Assembly (NCBI RefSeq): GCF_036711975.1
Contig: NC_091973.1
Location: forward strand, 12,896,001 to 12,960,000
Direction: 5' to 3'
Length of the DNA: 64,000 bases
Origin: Onthophagus taurus
Lineage: Eukaryota; Arthropoda; Insecta; Coleoptera; Scarabaeidae
Numbering within the stretch: position 1 is the first letter of the stretch; each line of letters starts with the position of its first letter. The position numbers and the translations under genes are program-made. This document shows, piece after piece, positions 10,076 through 23,800 of the stretch. The notes beneath the pieces are model-generated. The model was not told where the DNA came from and ran no database searches. It saw only the letters and a list, made by a program, of their open reading frames with translations.

Positions 10076-10363
10076 TTAAATACAAGTAGCATTATGTTGA
10101 TTACATAAAAATTTTTGTAAAATTAATACATTGTTTTGTGAACATACTGCTGGAGAGCCGGTGTGGAACCAACATTGATTGGTGGTTGAATTTAATTTAA
10201 CCCCATCCTCTTCCGCAAATTCTAACGCAATATCAGTTATTAGTATTGAATTGCTGTTACGTATTTCCAAAAACTGCTTCTTTTGATTTCCCTTAACAAA
10301 TATTTGATCGTAGGAGGAAATTAAGGTATCAATTACATTTAGACCTTCTGATTGATTTCTCAT
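10076..10363 (-). pseudogene. Exonuclease-like Polinton protein, C-terminal fragment (copy A)
   Basis: The 95-codon frame matches the C-terminal half of the protein at 34096-34764 in spacing and key residues: IFVKGNQK against IFVKGSQK, then a Leu, a hydrophobic strand, a Cys, a C..H pair, a further Cys, and NV.IL.KFL. The N-terminal half with the D-x-Q-G-F motif is absent. A minus-strand ATG starts the frame, but whether it is expressed is unknown. It precedes the polymerase fragment, as in the full Polinton. Confidence 0.65.
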
Positions 10364-10429
10364 TATGACAGCGCCATCTATCGATCATCAGGTACATCTT
10401 TTAAAAAAAAATGGCTGCGTGTGAAATTA

Positions 10430-10779
10430 TTCTTTCTGCTTATTTCCGCTACCCGCCGCTTTTTTAGTTCCGCCGTCCGCCGCTAGGTGGCGCCACTGTC
10501 GACCAATCCTTCGATCCTTAAGGATGCACCGCTAGGTGGCGTCACCGTCGACCGATCCTTAAGGATGCTACAGGTGGCGACACTGTCGACCGATCCTTAA
10601 GGATTCTACAGGTGGCGCCACCGTCGACCGATCCTTAAGGATGTACCGCTAGGTGGCGCCACCGTCGACCGATCCACGATATCCTTAAGGATGTCGTGAC
10701 GTCACTTCCGGCGCGCATGCGCAGGATCAGGGGGAGATGGGGAGCACTTCCGGTCTAGAACCGGCCTTTATTCTCTACT
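10430..10779. repeat. Right inverted terminus with subterminal repeats
   Basis: Inverse of the left end. Five or so units of the CCTTAAGG / GGTGGCGCCACC repeat run from about 10480 to 10680, then the ~100-bp terminal inverted repeat. It has fewer units than the left side. Confidence 0.88.
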
Positions 10780-13700
10780 GATAGAAAGTTCAAACATGGC
10801 TCAGAACGGCGTATAACGTCATAATATCACGTTTTGGGCACATTTTGTTTTTTATCTCCAACATGCTCCAATATGACATTTGGCCCCTGAATATCACATA
10901 TATGGTCGACAGAATTATCGGAACCAAAAGTGATACAAAATTCAAACATGGCTCAGAACGGCGTATAACGTCATAATATCACGTTTTGGGCACATTTTGT
11001 TTTTTATCTCCAACATGCTCCAATATAACATTTGGCCCCTGAATATCACATATATGGTCGACAGAATTATCGGAACCAAAAGTGATAGAAAGTTCAAACA
11101 TGGCTCAGAACGGCGTATAACGTCATAATATCACGTTTTGGGCACATTTTGTTTTTTATCTCCAACATGCTCCAATATAACATTTGGCCCCTGAATATCA
11201 CATATATGGTCGACAGAATTATCGGAACCAAAAGTGATAGAATGTTCAAACATGGCTCAGAACGGCGTATAACGTCATAATATCACGTTTTGGGCACATT
11301 TTTTTTTTATCTCCAACATGCTCCAATATGACATTTGGACTCTGACTATCATATATATGGTCGACAGAATTATCGGAACCAAAAGTGATAGAAAGTTCAA
11401 ACATGGCTCAGAACGGCGTATAACGTCATAATATCACGTTTTGGGCACATTTTGTTTTTTATCTCCAACATGCTCCAACATGTCATTTGGCGCCTGAATA
11501 TCACAAATATGGTCAACAGAATTATCGGAACCAAAAGTGATAGAAAGTTCAAACATGGCTCAGAACGGCGTATAACGTCATAATATCACGTTTTGGGCAC
11601 ATTTTTTTTTATCTCCAACATGCTCCAATATGACATTTGGACTCTGACTATCATATATATGGTCGACAGAATTATCGGAACCAAAAGTGATAGAAACTTC
11701 AAACATGGCTCAGAACGGCGTATAACGTCATAATATCACGTTTTGGGCACATTTTGTTTTTTATCTCCAACATGCTCCAACATGTCATTTGGCGCCTGAA
11801 TATCACAAATATGGTCAACAGAATTATCGGAACCAAAAGTGACAGAAAGTTCAAACATGGCTCAGAGCGGCGTATAACGTCATAATATCACGTTTTGGGC
11901 ACATTTTGTTTTTTATCTCCAACATGCTCCAACATGTCATTTGGCGCCTGAATAACACAAATATGGTCGGCAGAATTATCGGAACCAAAAGTGATAGAAA
12001 GTTCAAACATGGCTCAGAACGGCGTATAACGTCATAATATCACGTTTTGGGCACATTTTGTTTTTTATCTCCAATATGCTCCAACATGTCATTTGGCGCC
12101 TGATATCACAAATATGGTCAGCAGAATTATCGGAACCAAAAGTGATAGAAAGTTCAAACATGGCTCAGAACGGCGTATAACGTCATAATATCACGTTTTG
12201 GGCACAATTTGTTTTTTATCTCCAACATGCTCCAACATGTCATTTGGCGCCTGAATATCACAAATATGGTCAGCAGAATTATCGGAACCAAAAGTGATAG
12301 AAAGTTCAAACATGGCTCAGAACGGCGTATAACGTCATAATATCACGTTTTGGACACATTTTGTTTTCTATCTCCAACATGCTCCAACATGTCATTTGGC
12401 GCCTGAATAACACAAATATGGTCAGCAGAATTATCGGAACCAAAAGTGATAGAAAGTTCAAACATGGCTTAGAACGGCGTATAACGTCATATCAGGTTTT
12501 GGGTACATTTTGTTTTTTATCTCCAACATGCTCCAATATGACATTTGGCCCGTGAATATCACATATATGGTCGACAGAATTATCGGAACCAAAAGTGATA
12601 GAAAGTTCAAACATGGCTCAGAACGGCGTATAACGTCATAATATCACGTTTTGGGCACATTTTGTTTTTTATATCCAACATGCTCCAATATGACATTTGG
12701 CCCCTGAATATCACATATATGGTCGACAGAATTATCGGAACCAAAAGTGATAGAAAGTTCAAAATTGGCTCAGAACGGCGTATAACGTCATAATATCACG
12801 TTTTGGGCACATTTTTTTTTTATATCCAACATGCTCCAATATGACATTTGGCCCCTGAATATCACATATATGGTCGACAGAATTATCGGAACCAAAAGTG
12901 ATAGAAAGTTCAAAATTGGCTCAGAACGGCGTATAACGTCATAATATCACGTTTTGGGCACATTTTGTTTTTTATTTCCAACATGCTCCAACATGTCATT
13001 TGGCGCCTGAATAACACAAATATGGTCAGCAGAATTATCGGAACCAAAAGTGATAGAAAGTTCAAACATGGCTCAGAACGGCGTATAACGTCATAATATC
13101 ACGTTTTGGGCACATTTTGTGTTTTATCTCCAATATGCTCCAACATGTCATTTGGCGCCTGATATCACAAATATGGTCAGCAGAATTATCGGAACTAAAA
13201 GTGATAGAAAGTTCAAACATGGCTCAGAACGTCGTATAACGTCATAATATCACGTTTTGGGAACATTTTGTTTTTTATCTCCAATATGCTCCAACATGTC
13301 ATTTGGCGCCTGATATCACAAATATGGTCAGCAGAATTATCGGAACCAAAAGTGATAGAAAGTTCAAACATGGCTCAGAACGGCGTATAACGTCATAATA
13401 TCACGTTTTGGGCACATTTTGTTTTTTATCTCCAACATGCTCCAATATGACATTTGGACTCTGACTATCATATATATGGTCGACAGAATTATCGGAACCA
13501 AAAGTGATAGAAAGTTCAAACATGGCTCAGAATGGCGTATAACGTCATAATATCACGTTTTGGGCACATTTTGTTTTTTATCTCCAACATGCTCCAACAT
13601 GTCATTTGGCGCCTGAATAACACTAATATGGTCAACAGAATTATCGGAACCAAAAGTGATAGAAAGTTCAAACATGGCTCAGAACGGCGTATAACGTCAT

Positions 13701-13805
13701 AATACCACGTTTTGGGAACATTTTGTTTTTTATCTCCAACATGTCATTTGGCGCCTGAATATCACAAATATGGTCAACAGAATTATCGGAACCAAAAGTG
13801 ATAGA
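10780..13805. repeat. ~152-bp satellite, block 2
   Basis: About 20 monomers of the same family. Variants include ...GGCCCCTGAATATCACATATATGG, ...GGCGCCTGAATATCACAAATATGG and ...GGACTCTGACTATCATATATATGG. Open frames of 64-96 codons here are by-products of the repeat. Confidence 0.95.
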
Positions 13806-14670
13806 AGTAGAGAATAAAGGCCGGTTCTGGACCGGAAGTGCTCCCCATCTCCCCCTGATCCTGCGCATGCGCGCCGGAAGTGACGTCACGACATCCTTAA
13901 GGATCATCCTTAAGGATCGGTCGACGGTGGCGCCACCTAGCGGTACATCCTTAAGGATCGGTCGACGGTGGCGTCACCTAGCGGTACATCCTTAAGGATC
14001 ATCCTTAAAGATCATCCTTAAGGATCGGTCGACGGTTGCACCACCTGTAGAATCCTTAAGGATCGGTCGACGGTGTCGCCACCTGTAGCATCCTTAAGGA
14101 TCGGTCGACGGTGACGCCACCTGTAGCATCCTTAAGGATCGGTCGACGGTGGCGCCACCTGTAGCATCCTTAAGGATCGAAGGTTGCTCCCCCTGCTCCT
14201 TAAGGATCGAAGGATCGGTCGACGGTGGCGCCACCTGTAGCATCCTTAAGGATCGAAGGTTGCTCCTCCTGCTCCTTAAGGATCGGTCGACGCCCCTTCA
14301 ACCCCATCTTAGTGCCTTATTGACCCCCTTCAACCCCTTCAACCCCCTATTGACCTCCTTCAACCCCTTCAACCCCATCTTAGTGCCCTATTGACCCCCT
14401 TCAACCCCGTCAACCCCATCTTAGTGCCCTATTGACCCCGTCGACGCCGTATGCTTATCAGCGGAAGTTGCTCCCCCGTGAAATAATATTAATAATAATA
14501 ATAATAATAATACTTACCTTACAATAGGTTCTCCATTACAGATTGAGGGTAGGAGGAGGAGGAGGAAGAGAAAATCACAAAAAATTAAAGTTAATACATA
14601 TATTAAAAATTTAAATTAAACATACTCAAAAAAAATGATACTATTTTCTACTTAACCTACTTAAATATAT

Positions 14671-15093
14671 TTAAACGTTATTCGAAATAGTGGTAAAATG
14701 ACCCCAAGCCAATGTTTTAATACCATCGGTATCGATACACCGCTTTGTATCATGTGGGGAAAGGGCCAATTTGTTTTGTAAAACGGTAAAAACCGTGTGG
14801 TTAAAACTTCTAAATAATAACTGTTTTCTAAACGCGATGGAATTTGAATGTAAACAGTCAAAATAACTTTGAAATGAAAGCTTTTGTTTAACCACAGCTT
14901 TCCTAATACCTTTAGATTTTTTAGTAACTCGTCCATAAGCGACCCGATTTGCGTACACCTTCGATCTTAAGCCAATAAATTCAACCATTACGTTTCCGCA
15001 ATTTTCATCTTTCAGTTGGTGCACTAGCAATTGGACGATCTTCTTGCGATACAAATTGAGAATAATTAGATATTCTATCATACAAGTAACCAC
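14671..15093 (-). pseudogene. Polinton DNA polymerase B, C-terminal fragment (copy B)
   Basis: Same reading frame and residues as the fragment at 7588-8010; only the thumb and C-terminal end of the polymerase remain. The one substitution seen near 14857 falls outside its key motifs. Confidence 0.85.
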
Positions 15094-15528
15094 AAAAACT
15101 TCAATAATAACAACACCACTTTATGAAACTTAACCGCAGAACGTTAATAAGAAAGTTTAGTACAAGAAAACTACTTCAAAACTTCAATTTTAAGCCTTAT
15201 TCTTTAACAAAACTTAATCTTTACAAGAAGTCTAATAATGATTCAAAAAATTTAAGTGAAACTTCATCAAATCTTCATATTTTAATAAATTATTTGTATT
15301 TATTTAATGAAACTTCACCAAAACTTTAAAATTTGAGAATTAAAAATGTGAAATCTTAATAACTTCAATGACAGCGATGTTATTTTATGAAACTTCATCA
15401 AAAAAGTTAATGTTTTAGTAAAAATTTGAATTTAATGCGAAAGAATCACCTCAAAACTTCAATATTTATCCCAATTTTGGGTTATACGTCAAGAAAACTG
15501 ATAAAATCAAATCAACTTCATCAACAGA

Positions 15529-16449
15529 TCAACAGATGTAGAAACAACAACCGATGTAGAAACAACAACCGATATAGAAACAACAACCGATGTAGAAACA
15601 ACAACTGATGTAGAAACAACAACAGATATAGAAACAACAACTGATATAGAAACAACAACTGCTATAACAACTGATTTTACAACTGATATAGAAACAACAA
15701 ACAACAACAGATGTAACAACTGATTTTACAACTGATATAGAAACAACAACAGATGTAGAAACAACAACCGACGTAGAAACAACAACTGATGTAGAAACAA
15801 CAACAGATATAGAAACAACAACCGATGTAGAAACAACAACAGATATAGAAACAACAACTGATATAACAACTGATTTTACAACTGATATAGAAACAACAAC
15901 AGATGTAGAAACAACAACCGATGTAGAAACAACAACAGATGTAACAACTGATTTTACAACTGATATAGAAACAACAACAGATGTAGAAACAACAACCGAT
16001 GTAGAAACAACAACTGATGTAGAAACAACAACAGATATAGAAACAACAACTGATATAGAAACAACAACAGATATAGAAACAACAACTGATATAGAAACAA
16101 CAACTGATATAACAACTGATATAACAACTGATTTTACAACTGATATAGAAACAACAACAGATGTAACAACTGATTTTACGACTGATATAGAAACAACAAC
16201 AGATGTAACAACTGATTTTACAACTGATATAGAAACAACAACAGATGTAGAAACAACAACCGACGTAGAAACAACAACTGATGTAGAAACAACAACAGAT
16301 ATAGAAACAACAACCGATGTAGAAACAACAACAGATATAGAAACAACAACTGATATAACAACTGATTTTACAACTGATATAGAAACAACAACAGATTTTA
16401 CAACTGATATAGAAACAACAACAGATGTAGAAACAACAACCGATGTTAT
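15529..16449. repeat. 18-bp minisatellite (copy B)
   Basis: Same repeat as at 8446-9372 but 6 bp shorter overall, with a different order of the GATGTAGAAACAACAACC and GATATAGAAACAACAACT variants. The arrangement equals that of copy C. Confidence 0.9.
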
Positions 16450-17151
16450 GGAATCATTAATATGAACTTTCAATCAAATTAAAAAAACTTTATTATAATA
16501 AAATTTTAGTTTTGATCACGAAGTTTAATGTTAACTCGAAAATTTCATCGGAACATAATAAAATCTAGGAAACTTTATGAAAACTTCAAATTATCTAATA
16601 AAACTTCATCAAAATGTTAAAAATGTATTCGAAGGAGGAATATTTTCGTCTTGAGAGACTTAAGGCTAAACCAGAATGTTTTCAGTAATCGGTCTAGTGT
16701 TAGGTGTAGTTTTAGTGCAATAAAAATATGCAATATAGTAATATAGCTTTATACTAGTTCTAGTTTTATATTAGCAGTAGAACTAACACAAGACATAGAA
16801 CTAGAATCATTCGGATTTAGCCGCACGTCTCTCTTAAAAACCTGAAATACCCTTAAATAGTCGTTATTTACCTGGTTATTATCTAACATACATGACGTCG
16901 ACTGAAATGTAAAACGGTAGCGATATATATATAATATAATATATATGGGAGGGAATAAAAGTCGCATAAGCACCATCTATGTTCCAATAGTTCATACATA
17001 AATTTCAAATAACGTCCAATGAGAGACGAAGGTGACGCTCGTATGATATGATATATTTCACACCCCCTCCTTCTCACAATAAATTTTACAACTATTATAA
17101 TAATAATAAAACTACAATCAATTTTTATTTAAAAATTATTATATTTACGAC

Positions 17152-17439
17152 TTAAATACAAGTAGCATTATGTTGATTACATAAAAATTTTTGTAAAATT
17201 AATACATTGTTTTGTGAACATACTGCTGGAGAGCCGGTGTGGAACCAACATTGATTGGTGGTTGAATTTAATTTAACCCCATCCTCTTCCGCAAATTCTA
17301 ACGCAATATCAGTTATTAGTATTGAATTGCTGTTACGTATTTCCAAAAACTGCTTCTTTTGATTTCCCTTAACAAATATTTGATCGTAGGAGGAAATTAA
17401 GGTATCAATTACATTTAGACCTTCTGATTGATTTCTCAT
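17152..17439 (-). pseudogene. Exonuclease-like Polinton protein, C-terminal fragment (copy B)
   Basis: Identical in translation to 10076-10363. It keeps the VKG-x-QK block and the Cys/His pattern of the C-terminal half and lacks the N-terminal half. Confidence 0.65.
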
Positions 17440-17855
17440 TATGACAGCGCCATCTATCGATCATCAGGTACATCTTTTAAAAAAAAATGGCTGCGTGTGA
17501 AATTATTCTTTCTGCTTATTTCCGCTACCCGCCGCTTTTTTAGTTCCGCCGTCCGCCGCTAGGTGGCGCCACTGTCGACCAATCCTTCGATCCTTAAGGA
17601 TGCACCGCTAGGTGGCGTCACCGTCGACCGATCCTTAAGGATGCTACAGGTGGCGACACTGTCGACCGATCCTTAAGGATTCTACAGGTGGCGCCACCGT
17701 CGACCGATCCTTAAGGATGTACCGCTAGGTGGCGCCACCGTCGACCGATCCACGATATCCTTAAGGATGTCGTGACGTCACTTCCGGCGCGCATGCGCAG
17801 GATCAGGGGGAGATGGGGAGCACTTCCGGTCTAGAACCGGCCTTTATTCTCTACT

Positions 17856-20800
17856 GATAGAAAGTTCAAACATGGCTCAGAACGGCGTATAACGTCATAA
17901 TATCACGTTTTGGGCACATTTTGTTTTTTATCTCCAACATGCTCCAATATGACATTTGGCCCCTGAATATCACATATATGGTCGACAGAATTATCGGAAC
18001 CAAAAGTGATACAAAATTCAAACATGGCTCAGAACGGCGTATAACGTCATAATATCACGTTTTGGGCACATTTTGTTTTTTATCTCCAACATGCTCCAAT
18101 ATAACATTTGGCCCCTGAATATCACATATATGGTCGACAGAATTATCGGAACCAAAAGTGATAGAAAGTTCAAACATGGCTCAGAACGGCGTATAACGTC
18201 ATAATATCACGTTTTGGGCACATTTTGTTTTTTATCTCCAACATGCTCCAATATAACATTTGGCCCCTGAATATCACATATATGGTCGACAGAATTATCG
18301 GAACCAAAAGTGATAGAAAGTTCAAACATGGCTCAGAACGGCGTATAACGTCATAATATCACGTTTTGGGCACATTTTTTTTTTATCTCCAACATGCTCC
18401 AATATGACATTTGGACTCTGACTATCATATATATGGTCGACAGAATTATCGGAACCAAAAGTGATAGAAAGTTCAAACATGGCTCAGAACGGCGTATAAC
18501 GTCATAATATCACGTTTTGGGCACATTTTGTTTTTTATCTCCAACATGCTCCAACATGTCATTTGGCGCCTGAATATCACAAATATGGTCAACAGAATTA
18601 TCGGAACCAAAAGTGATAGAAAGTTCAAACATGGCTCAGAACGGCGTATAACGTCATAATATCACGTTTTGGGCACATTTTTTTTTATCTCCAACATGCT
18701 CCAATATGACATTTGGACTCTGACTATCATATATATGGTCGACAGAATTATCGGAACCAAAAGTGATAGAAACTTCAAACATGGCTCAGAACGGCGTATA
18801 ACGTCATAATATCACGTTTTGGGCACATTTTGTTTTTTATCTCCAACATGCTCCAACATGTCATTTGGCGCCTGAATATCACAAATATGGTCAACAGAAT
18901 TATCGGAACCAAAAGTGACAGAAAGTTCAAACATGGCTCAGAGCGGCGTATAACGTCATAATATCACGTTTTGGGCACATTTTGTTTTTTATCTCCAACA
19001 TGCTCCAACATGTCATTTGGCGCCTGAATAACACAAATATGGTCGGCAGAATTATCGGAACCAAAAGTGATAGAAAGTTCAAACATGGCTCAGAACGGCG
19101 TATAACGTCATAATATCACGTTTTGGGCACATTTTGTTTTTTATCTCCAATATGCTCCAACATGTCATTTGGCGCCTGATATCACAAATATGGTCAGCAG
19201 AATTATCGGAACCAAAAGTGATAGAAAGTTCAAACATGGCTCAGAACGGCGTATAACGTCATAATATCACGTTTTGGGCACAATTTGTTTTTTATCTCCA
19301 ACATGCTCCAACATGTCATTTGGCGCCTGAATATCACAAATATGGTCAGCAGAATTATCGGAACCAAAAGTGATAGAAAGTTCAAACATGGCTCAGAACG
19401 GCGTATAACGTCATAATATCACGTTTTGGACACATTTTGTTTTCTATCTCCAACATGCTCCAACATGTCATTTGGCGCCTGAATAACACAAATATGGTCA
19501 GCAGAATTATCGAAACCAAAAGTGATAGAAAGTTCAAACATGGCTCAGAACGGCGTATAACGTCATAATATCACGTTTTGGGCACATTTTGTTTTTTATC
19601 TCCAACATGCTCCAATATGACATTTGGCTCCTGAATATCACAAATAGGGTTAGCAGAATTATCGGAACCAAAAGTGATAGAAAGTTCAAACATGGCTCAG
19701 AACGGCGTATAACGTCATAATATCACGTTTTGGTCACATTTTGTTTTTTATCTCCAACATGCTCCAACATGTCATTTGGCGCCTGAATATCACAAATGTG
19801 GTCGGCAGAATTATCGGAACCAAAAGTGAGAGAAAGTTCAAACATGGCTCAGAACGGCGTATAACGTCATGATATCACGTTTTGGGCACAATTTGTTTTT
19901 TATCTCCAACGTGCTCCAACATGTCATTTGGCGCCTGAATAACACAAATATGGTCAGCACAATTATTGGAACCAAAAGTGATAGAAAGTTCAAACATGGC
20001 TCAGAACGGCGTATAACGTCGTAATATCACGTTTTGGGCACATTTTGTTTTTTATCTCCAACATGCTCCAACATGTCATTTGGCGCCTGAATATCACAAA
20101 TATGGTCAGCAGAATTATCGGAACCAAAAGTGATAGAAAGTTCAAACATGGCTCAGAACGGCGTTTAACGTCATAATATCACGTTTTGGGCACAATTTGT
20201 ATTTTATCTCCAACATGCTCCAATATGACATTTGGCTCCTGAATATCACAAATAGGGTCAGCAGAATTATCGGAACCAAAAGTGATAGAAAGTTCAAACA
20301 TGGCTCAGAACGGCGTATAACGTCATAATATCACGTTTTGGGCACATTTTGTTTTTTATCTCCAACATGCTCCAATATGACATTTGGCTCCTGAATATCA
20401 CAAATAGGGTCAGCAGAATTATCGGAACCAAAAGTGATAGAAAGTTCAAACATGGCTCAGAACGGCGTGTAACGTCGTAATATCACGTTTTGGGCACATT
20501 TTGTTTTTTATCTCCAATATGCTCCAACATATCATTTGGCGCCTGAATATCACAAATATGGTCAGCAGAATTATCGGAACCAAAAGTGATAGAAAGTTCA
20601 AACATGGCTCAGAACGGCGTATAACGTCATAATATCACGTTTTGGGCACATTTTGTTTTTTATCTCCAACATGCTCCAATATGACATTTGGCTCCTGAAT
20701 ATCACAAATAGGGTCAGCAGAATTATCGGAACCAAAAGTGATAGAAAGTTCAAACATGGCTCAGAACGGCGTATAACGTCATAATATCACGTTTTGGTCA

Positions 20801-23800
20801 CATTTTGTTTTTTATCTCCAACATGCTCCAACATGTCATTTGGCGCCTGAATATCACAAATGTGGTCGGCAGAATTATCGGAACCAAAAGTGAGAGAAAG
20901 TTCAAACATGGCTCAGAACGGCGTATAACGTCATGATATCACGTTTTGGGCACAATTTGTTTTTTATCTCCAACGTGCTCCAACATGTCATTTGGTGCCT
21001 GAATAACACAAATATGGTCAGCACAATTATTGGAACCAAAAGTGATAGAAAGTTCAAACATGGCTCAGAACGGCGTATAACGTCGTAATATCACGTTTTG
21101 GGCACATTTTGTTTTTTATCTCCAACATGCTCCAACATGTCATTTGGCGCCTGAATATCACAAATATGGTCAGCAGAATTATCGGAACCAAAAGTGATAG
21201 AAAGTTCAAACATGGCTCAGAACGGCGTATAACGTCATAATATCACGTTTTGGTCACATTTTGTTTTTTATCTCCAACATGTCATTTGGCGCCTGAATAT
21301 CACAAATGTGGTCTGCAGAATTATCGGAACCAAAAGTGAGAGAAAGTTCAAACATGGCTCAGAACGGCGTATAACGTCATGATATCACGTTTTGGGCACA
21401 TTTTGTTTTTTATCTCCAACGTGCTCCAACATGTCATTTGGCGCCTGAATAACACAAATATGGTCAGCAGAATTATTGGAACCAAAAGTGATAGAAAGTT
21501 CAAACATGGCTCAGAACGGCGTATAACGTCATAATATCACGATTTGGGCACAATTTGTTTTTTATCTCCAACATGCTCCAACATGTCATTTGGCGCCTGA
21601 ATATCACAAATATGGTCAGCAGAATTATCGGAACCAAAAGTGATAGAAAGTTCAAACATGGCTCAGAACGGCGTATACCGTCATAATATCACGTTTTGGG
21701 CACAATTTGTTGTTTATCTCCAATATGCTCCAACATGTCACTTGGTGCCTGAATATCACAAATATGGTCAGCAGAATTATCGGAACCAAAAGTGATAGAA
21801 AGTTCAAACATGGCTCAGAACGGCGTATAACGTCATATCACGTTTTGGGCACATTTTGTTTTTTATCTCCAACATGCTCCAACATGTCATTTGGCGCCTG
21901 AATATCACAAATATGGTCGGCAGAATTATCGGAACCAAAAGTGATAGAAAGTTCAAACATGCCTCAGAACGGCGTATAACGTCATAATATCACGTTTTGG
22001 GCACATTTTGTTTTTTATCTCCAACATGCTCCAACATGTCATTTGGCGCCTGAATATCACAAATATGGTCGGCAGAATTATCGGAACCAAAAGTGATAGA
22101 AAGTTCAAACATGGCTCAGAACGGCGTATAACGTCGTAATATCACGTTTTGGGCACATTTTGTTTTTTATCTCCAATATGCTCCAACATATCATTTGGCG
22201 CCTGAATATCACAAATATGGTCAGCAGAATTATCGGAACCAAAAGTGATAGAAAGTTCAAACATGGCTCAGAACGGCGTATAACGTCATAATATCACGTT
22301 TTGGGCACATTTTGTTTTTTATCTCCAACATACTCCAATATGACATTTGGCTCCTGAATATCACAAATAGGGTCAGCAGAATTATCGGAACCAAAAGTGA
22401 TAGAAAGTTCAAACATGGCTCAGAACGGCGTATAACGTCGTAATATCACGTTTTGGGCACATTTTGTTTTTTATCTCCAACATGCTCCAACATGTCATTT
22501 GGCGCCTGAATATCACAAATATGGTCAGCAGAATTATCGGAACCAAAAGTGATAGAAAGTTCAAACATGGCTCAGAACGGCGTATACCGTCATAATATCA
22601 CGTTTTGGGCACAATTTGTTGTTTATCTCCAATATGCTCCAACATGTCACTTGGTGCCTGAATATCACAAATATGGTCAGCAGAATTATCGGAACCAAAA
22701 GTGATAGAAAGTTCAAACATGGCTCAGAACGGCGTATAACGTCATATCACGTTTTGGGCACATTTTGTTTTTTATCTCCAACATGCTCCAACATGTCATT
22801 TGGCGCCTGAATATCACAAATATGGTCGGCAGAATTATCGGAACCAAAAGTGATAGAAAGTTCAAACATGCCTCAGAACGGCGTATAACGTCATAATATC
22901 ACGTTTTGGGCACATTTTGTTTTTTATCTCCAACATGCTCCAACATGTCATTTGGCGCCTGAATATCACAAATATGGTCGGCAGAATTATCGGAACCAAA
23001 AGTGATAGAAAGTTCAAACATGGCTCAGAACGGCGTATAACGTCGTAATATCACGTTTTGGGCACATTTTGTTTTTTATCTCCAATATGCTCCAACATAT
23101 CATTTGGCGCCTGAATATCACAAATATGGTCAGCAGAATTATCGGAACCAAAAGTGATAGAAAGTTCAAACATGGCTCAGAACGGCGTATAACGTCATAA
23201 TATCACGTTTTGGGCACATTTTGTTTTTTATCTCCAACATACTCCAATATGACATTTGGCTCCTGAATATCACAAATAGGGTCAGCAGAATTATCGGAAC
23301 CAAAAGTGATAGAAAGTTCAAACATGGCTCAGAACGGCGTATAACGTCGTAATATCACGTTTTGGGCACATTTTGTTTTTTATCTCCAACATGCTCCAAC
23401 ATGTCATTTGGCGCCTGAATATCACAAATATGGTCAGCAGAATTATCGGAACCAAAAGTGATAGAAAGTTCATATGGCTCAGAACGGCGTATAACGTCAT
23501 AATATCAGGTTTTAGGAACATTTTGTTTTTTATCTCCAACATGCTAAAACATGTCATTTGGCGTCTGAATATCACAAATATGGTCAGCAGAATTATCGGA
23601 ACCAAAAGTCATAGAAAGTTCAAACATGGCTCAGAACGGCATATAACGTCATAATATCACGTTTTGGGAACATTTTGTTTTTTATCTCCAACATGCTCCA
23701 ATATGACATTTGGCTCCTGAATATCACAAATATGGTCAGCAGAATTATCGGAACCAAAAGTGATAGAAAGTTCAAACATGGCTCAGAACGGCGTATAACG

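Larger units (their letters stand above)
6723..10779 (-). mobile_element. Mini-Polinton: non-autonomous Polinton derivative, copy A
   Basis: The 4057-bp element begins AGTAGAGAATAAAGGCCGG and ends with its inverse, finishing CTCTACT. Flanks are GATAGA at 6717-6722 and 10780-10785; the intact satellite monomer has GATAGA once. AG...CT termini with a 6-bp duplication are the Polinton/Maverick signature. The ends resemble the big Polinton's AGTAGGTATAAAACAAGG. Inside are the C-terminal ends of a Polinton-type DNA polymerase (7588-8010) and of an exonuclease-like protein (10076-10363), both on the minus strand and in the same relative order as in the full element (34096-34764, then 37175-40941). 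The rest is repeats, so it cannot move by itself. Confidence 0.82.
1..13444. repeat. 13.4-kb segmental duplicate (partner 44109-57546)
   Basis: The two blocks are in direct orientation with offset 44108, changing to 44102 after the minisatellite. They include the LTR element, mariner half, satellite, mini-Polinton and about 2.6 kb of satellite. I see only a handful of differences, for example one base in pol, one in the CCCCTTCAA tract and the 6-bp minisatellite change. They separate at 13445/57547. The large Polinton lies between them. Confidence 0.92.
13806..17855 (-). mobile_element. Mini-Polinton, copy B
   Basis: 4050 bp; same ends, same GATAGA flanks (13800-13805 and 17856-17861) and same contents as copy A. 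Differences include G-to-A near 14857, a CCGTCAA for CCTTCAA change near 14408, a minisatellite 6 bp shorter and one C fewer in the C-tract near 17065. Confidence 0.85.
6400..19512. repeat. 7.08-kb tandem duplication carrying the mini-Polinton
   Basis: Bases 6400-12436 match 13483-19512 at an offset of 7083 falling to 7076. The unit includes a mini-Polinton and about 3 kb of satellite. Both mini-Polinton copies share the same target duplication and the same monomer position, so the second arose by duplication, not by a new transposition. Confidence 0.92.

Noticed and set aside
6715-10787. Reading the 4-kb element as a hAT or P type with an 8-bp TGATAGAA duplication
   Set aside because: The same bases fit AG...CT termini with a 6-bp GATAGA duplication, and the encoded fragments are Polinton proteins.
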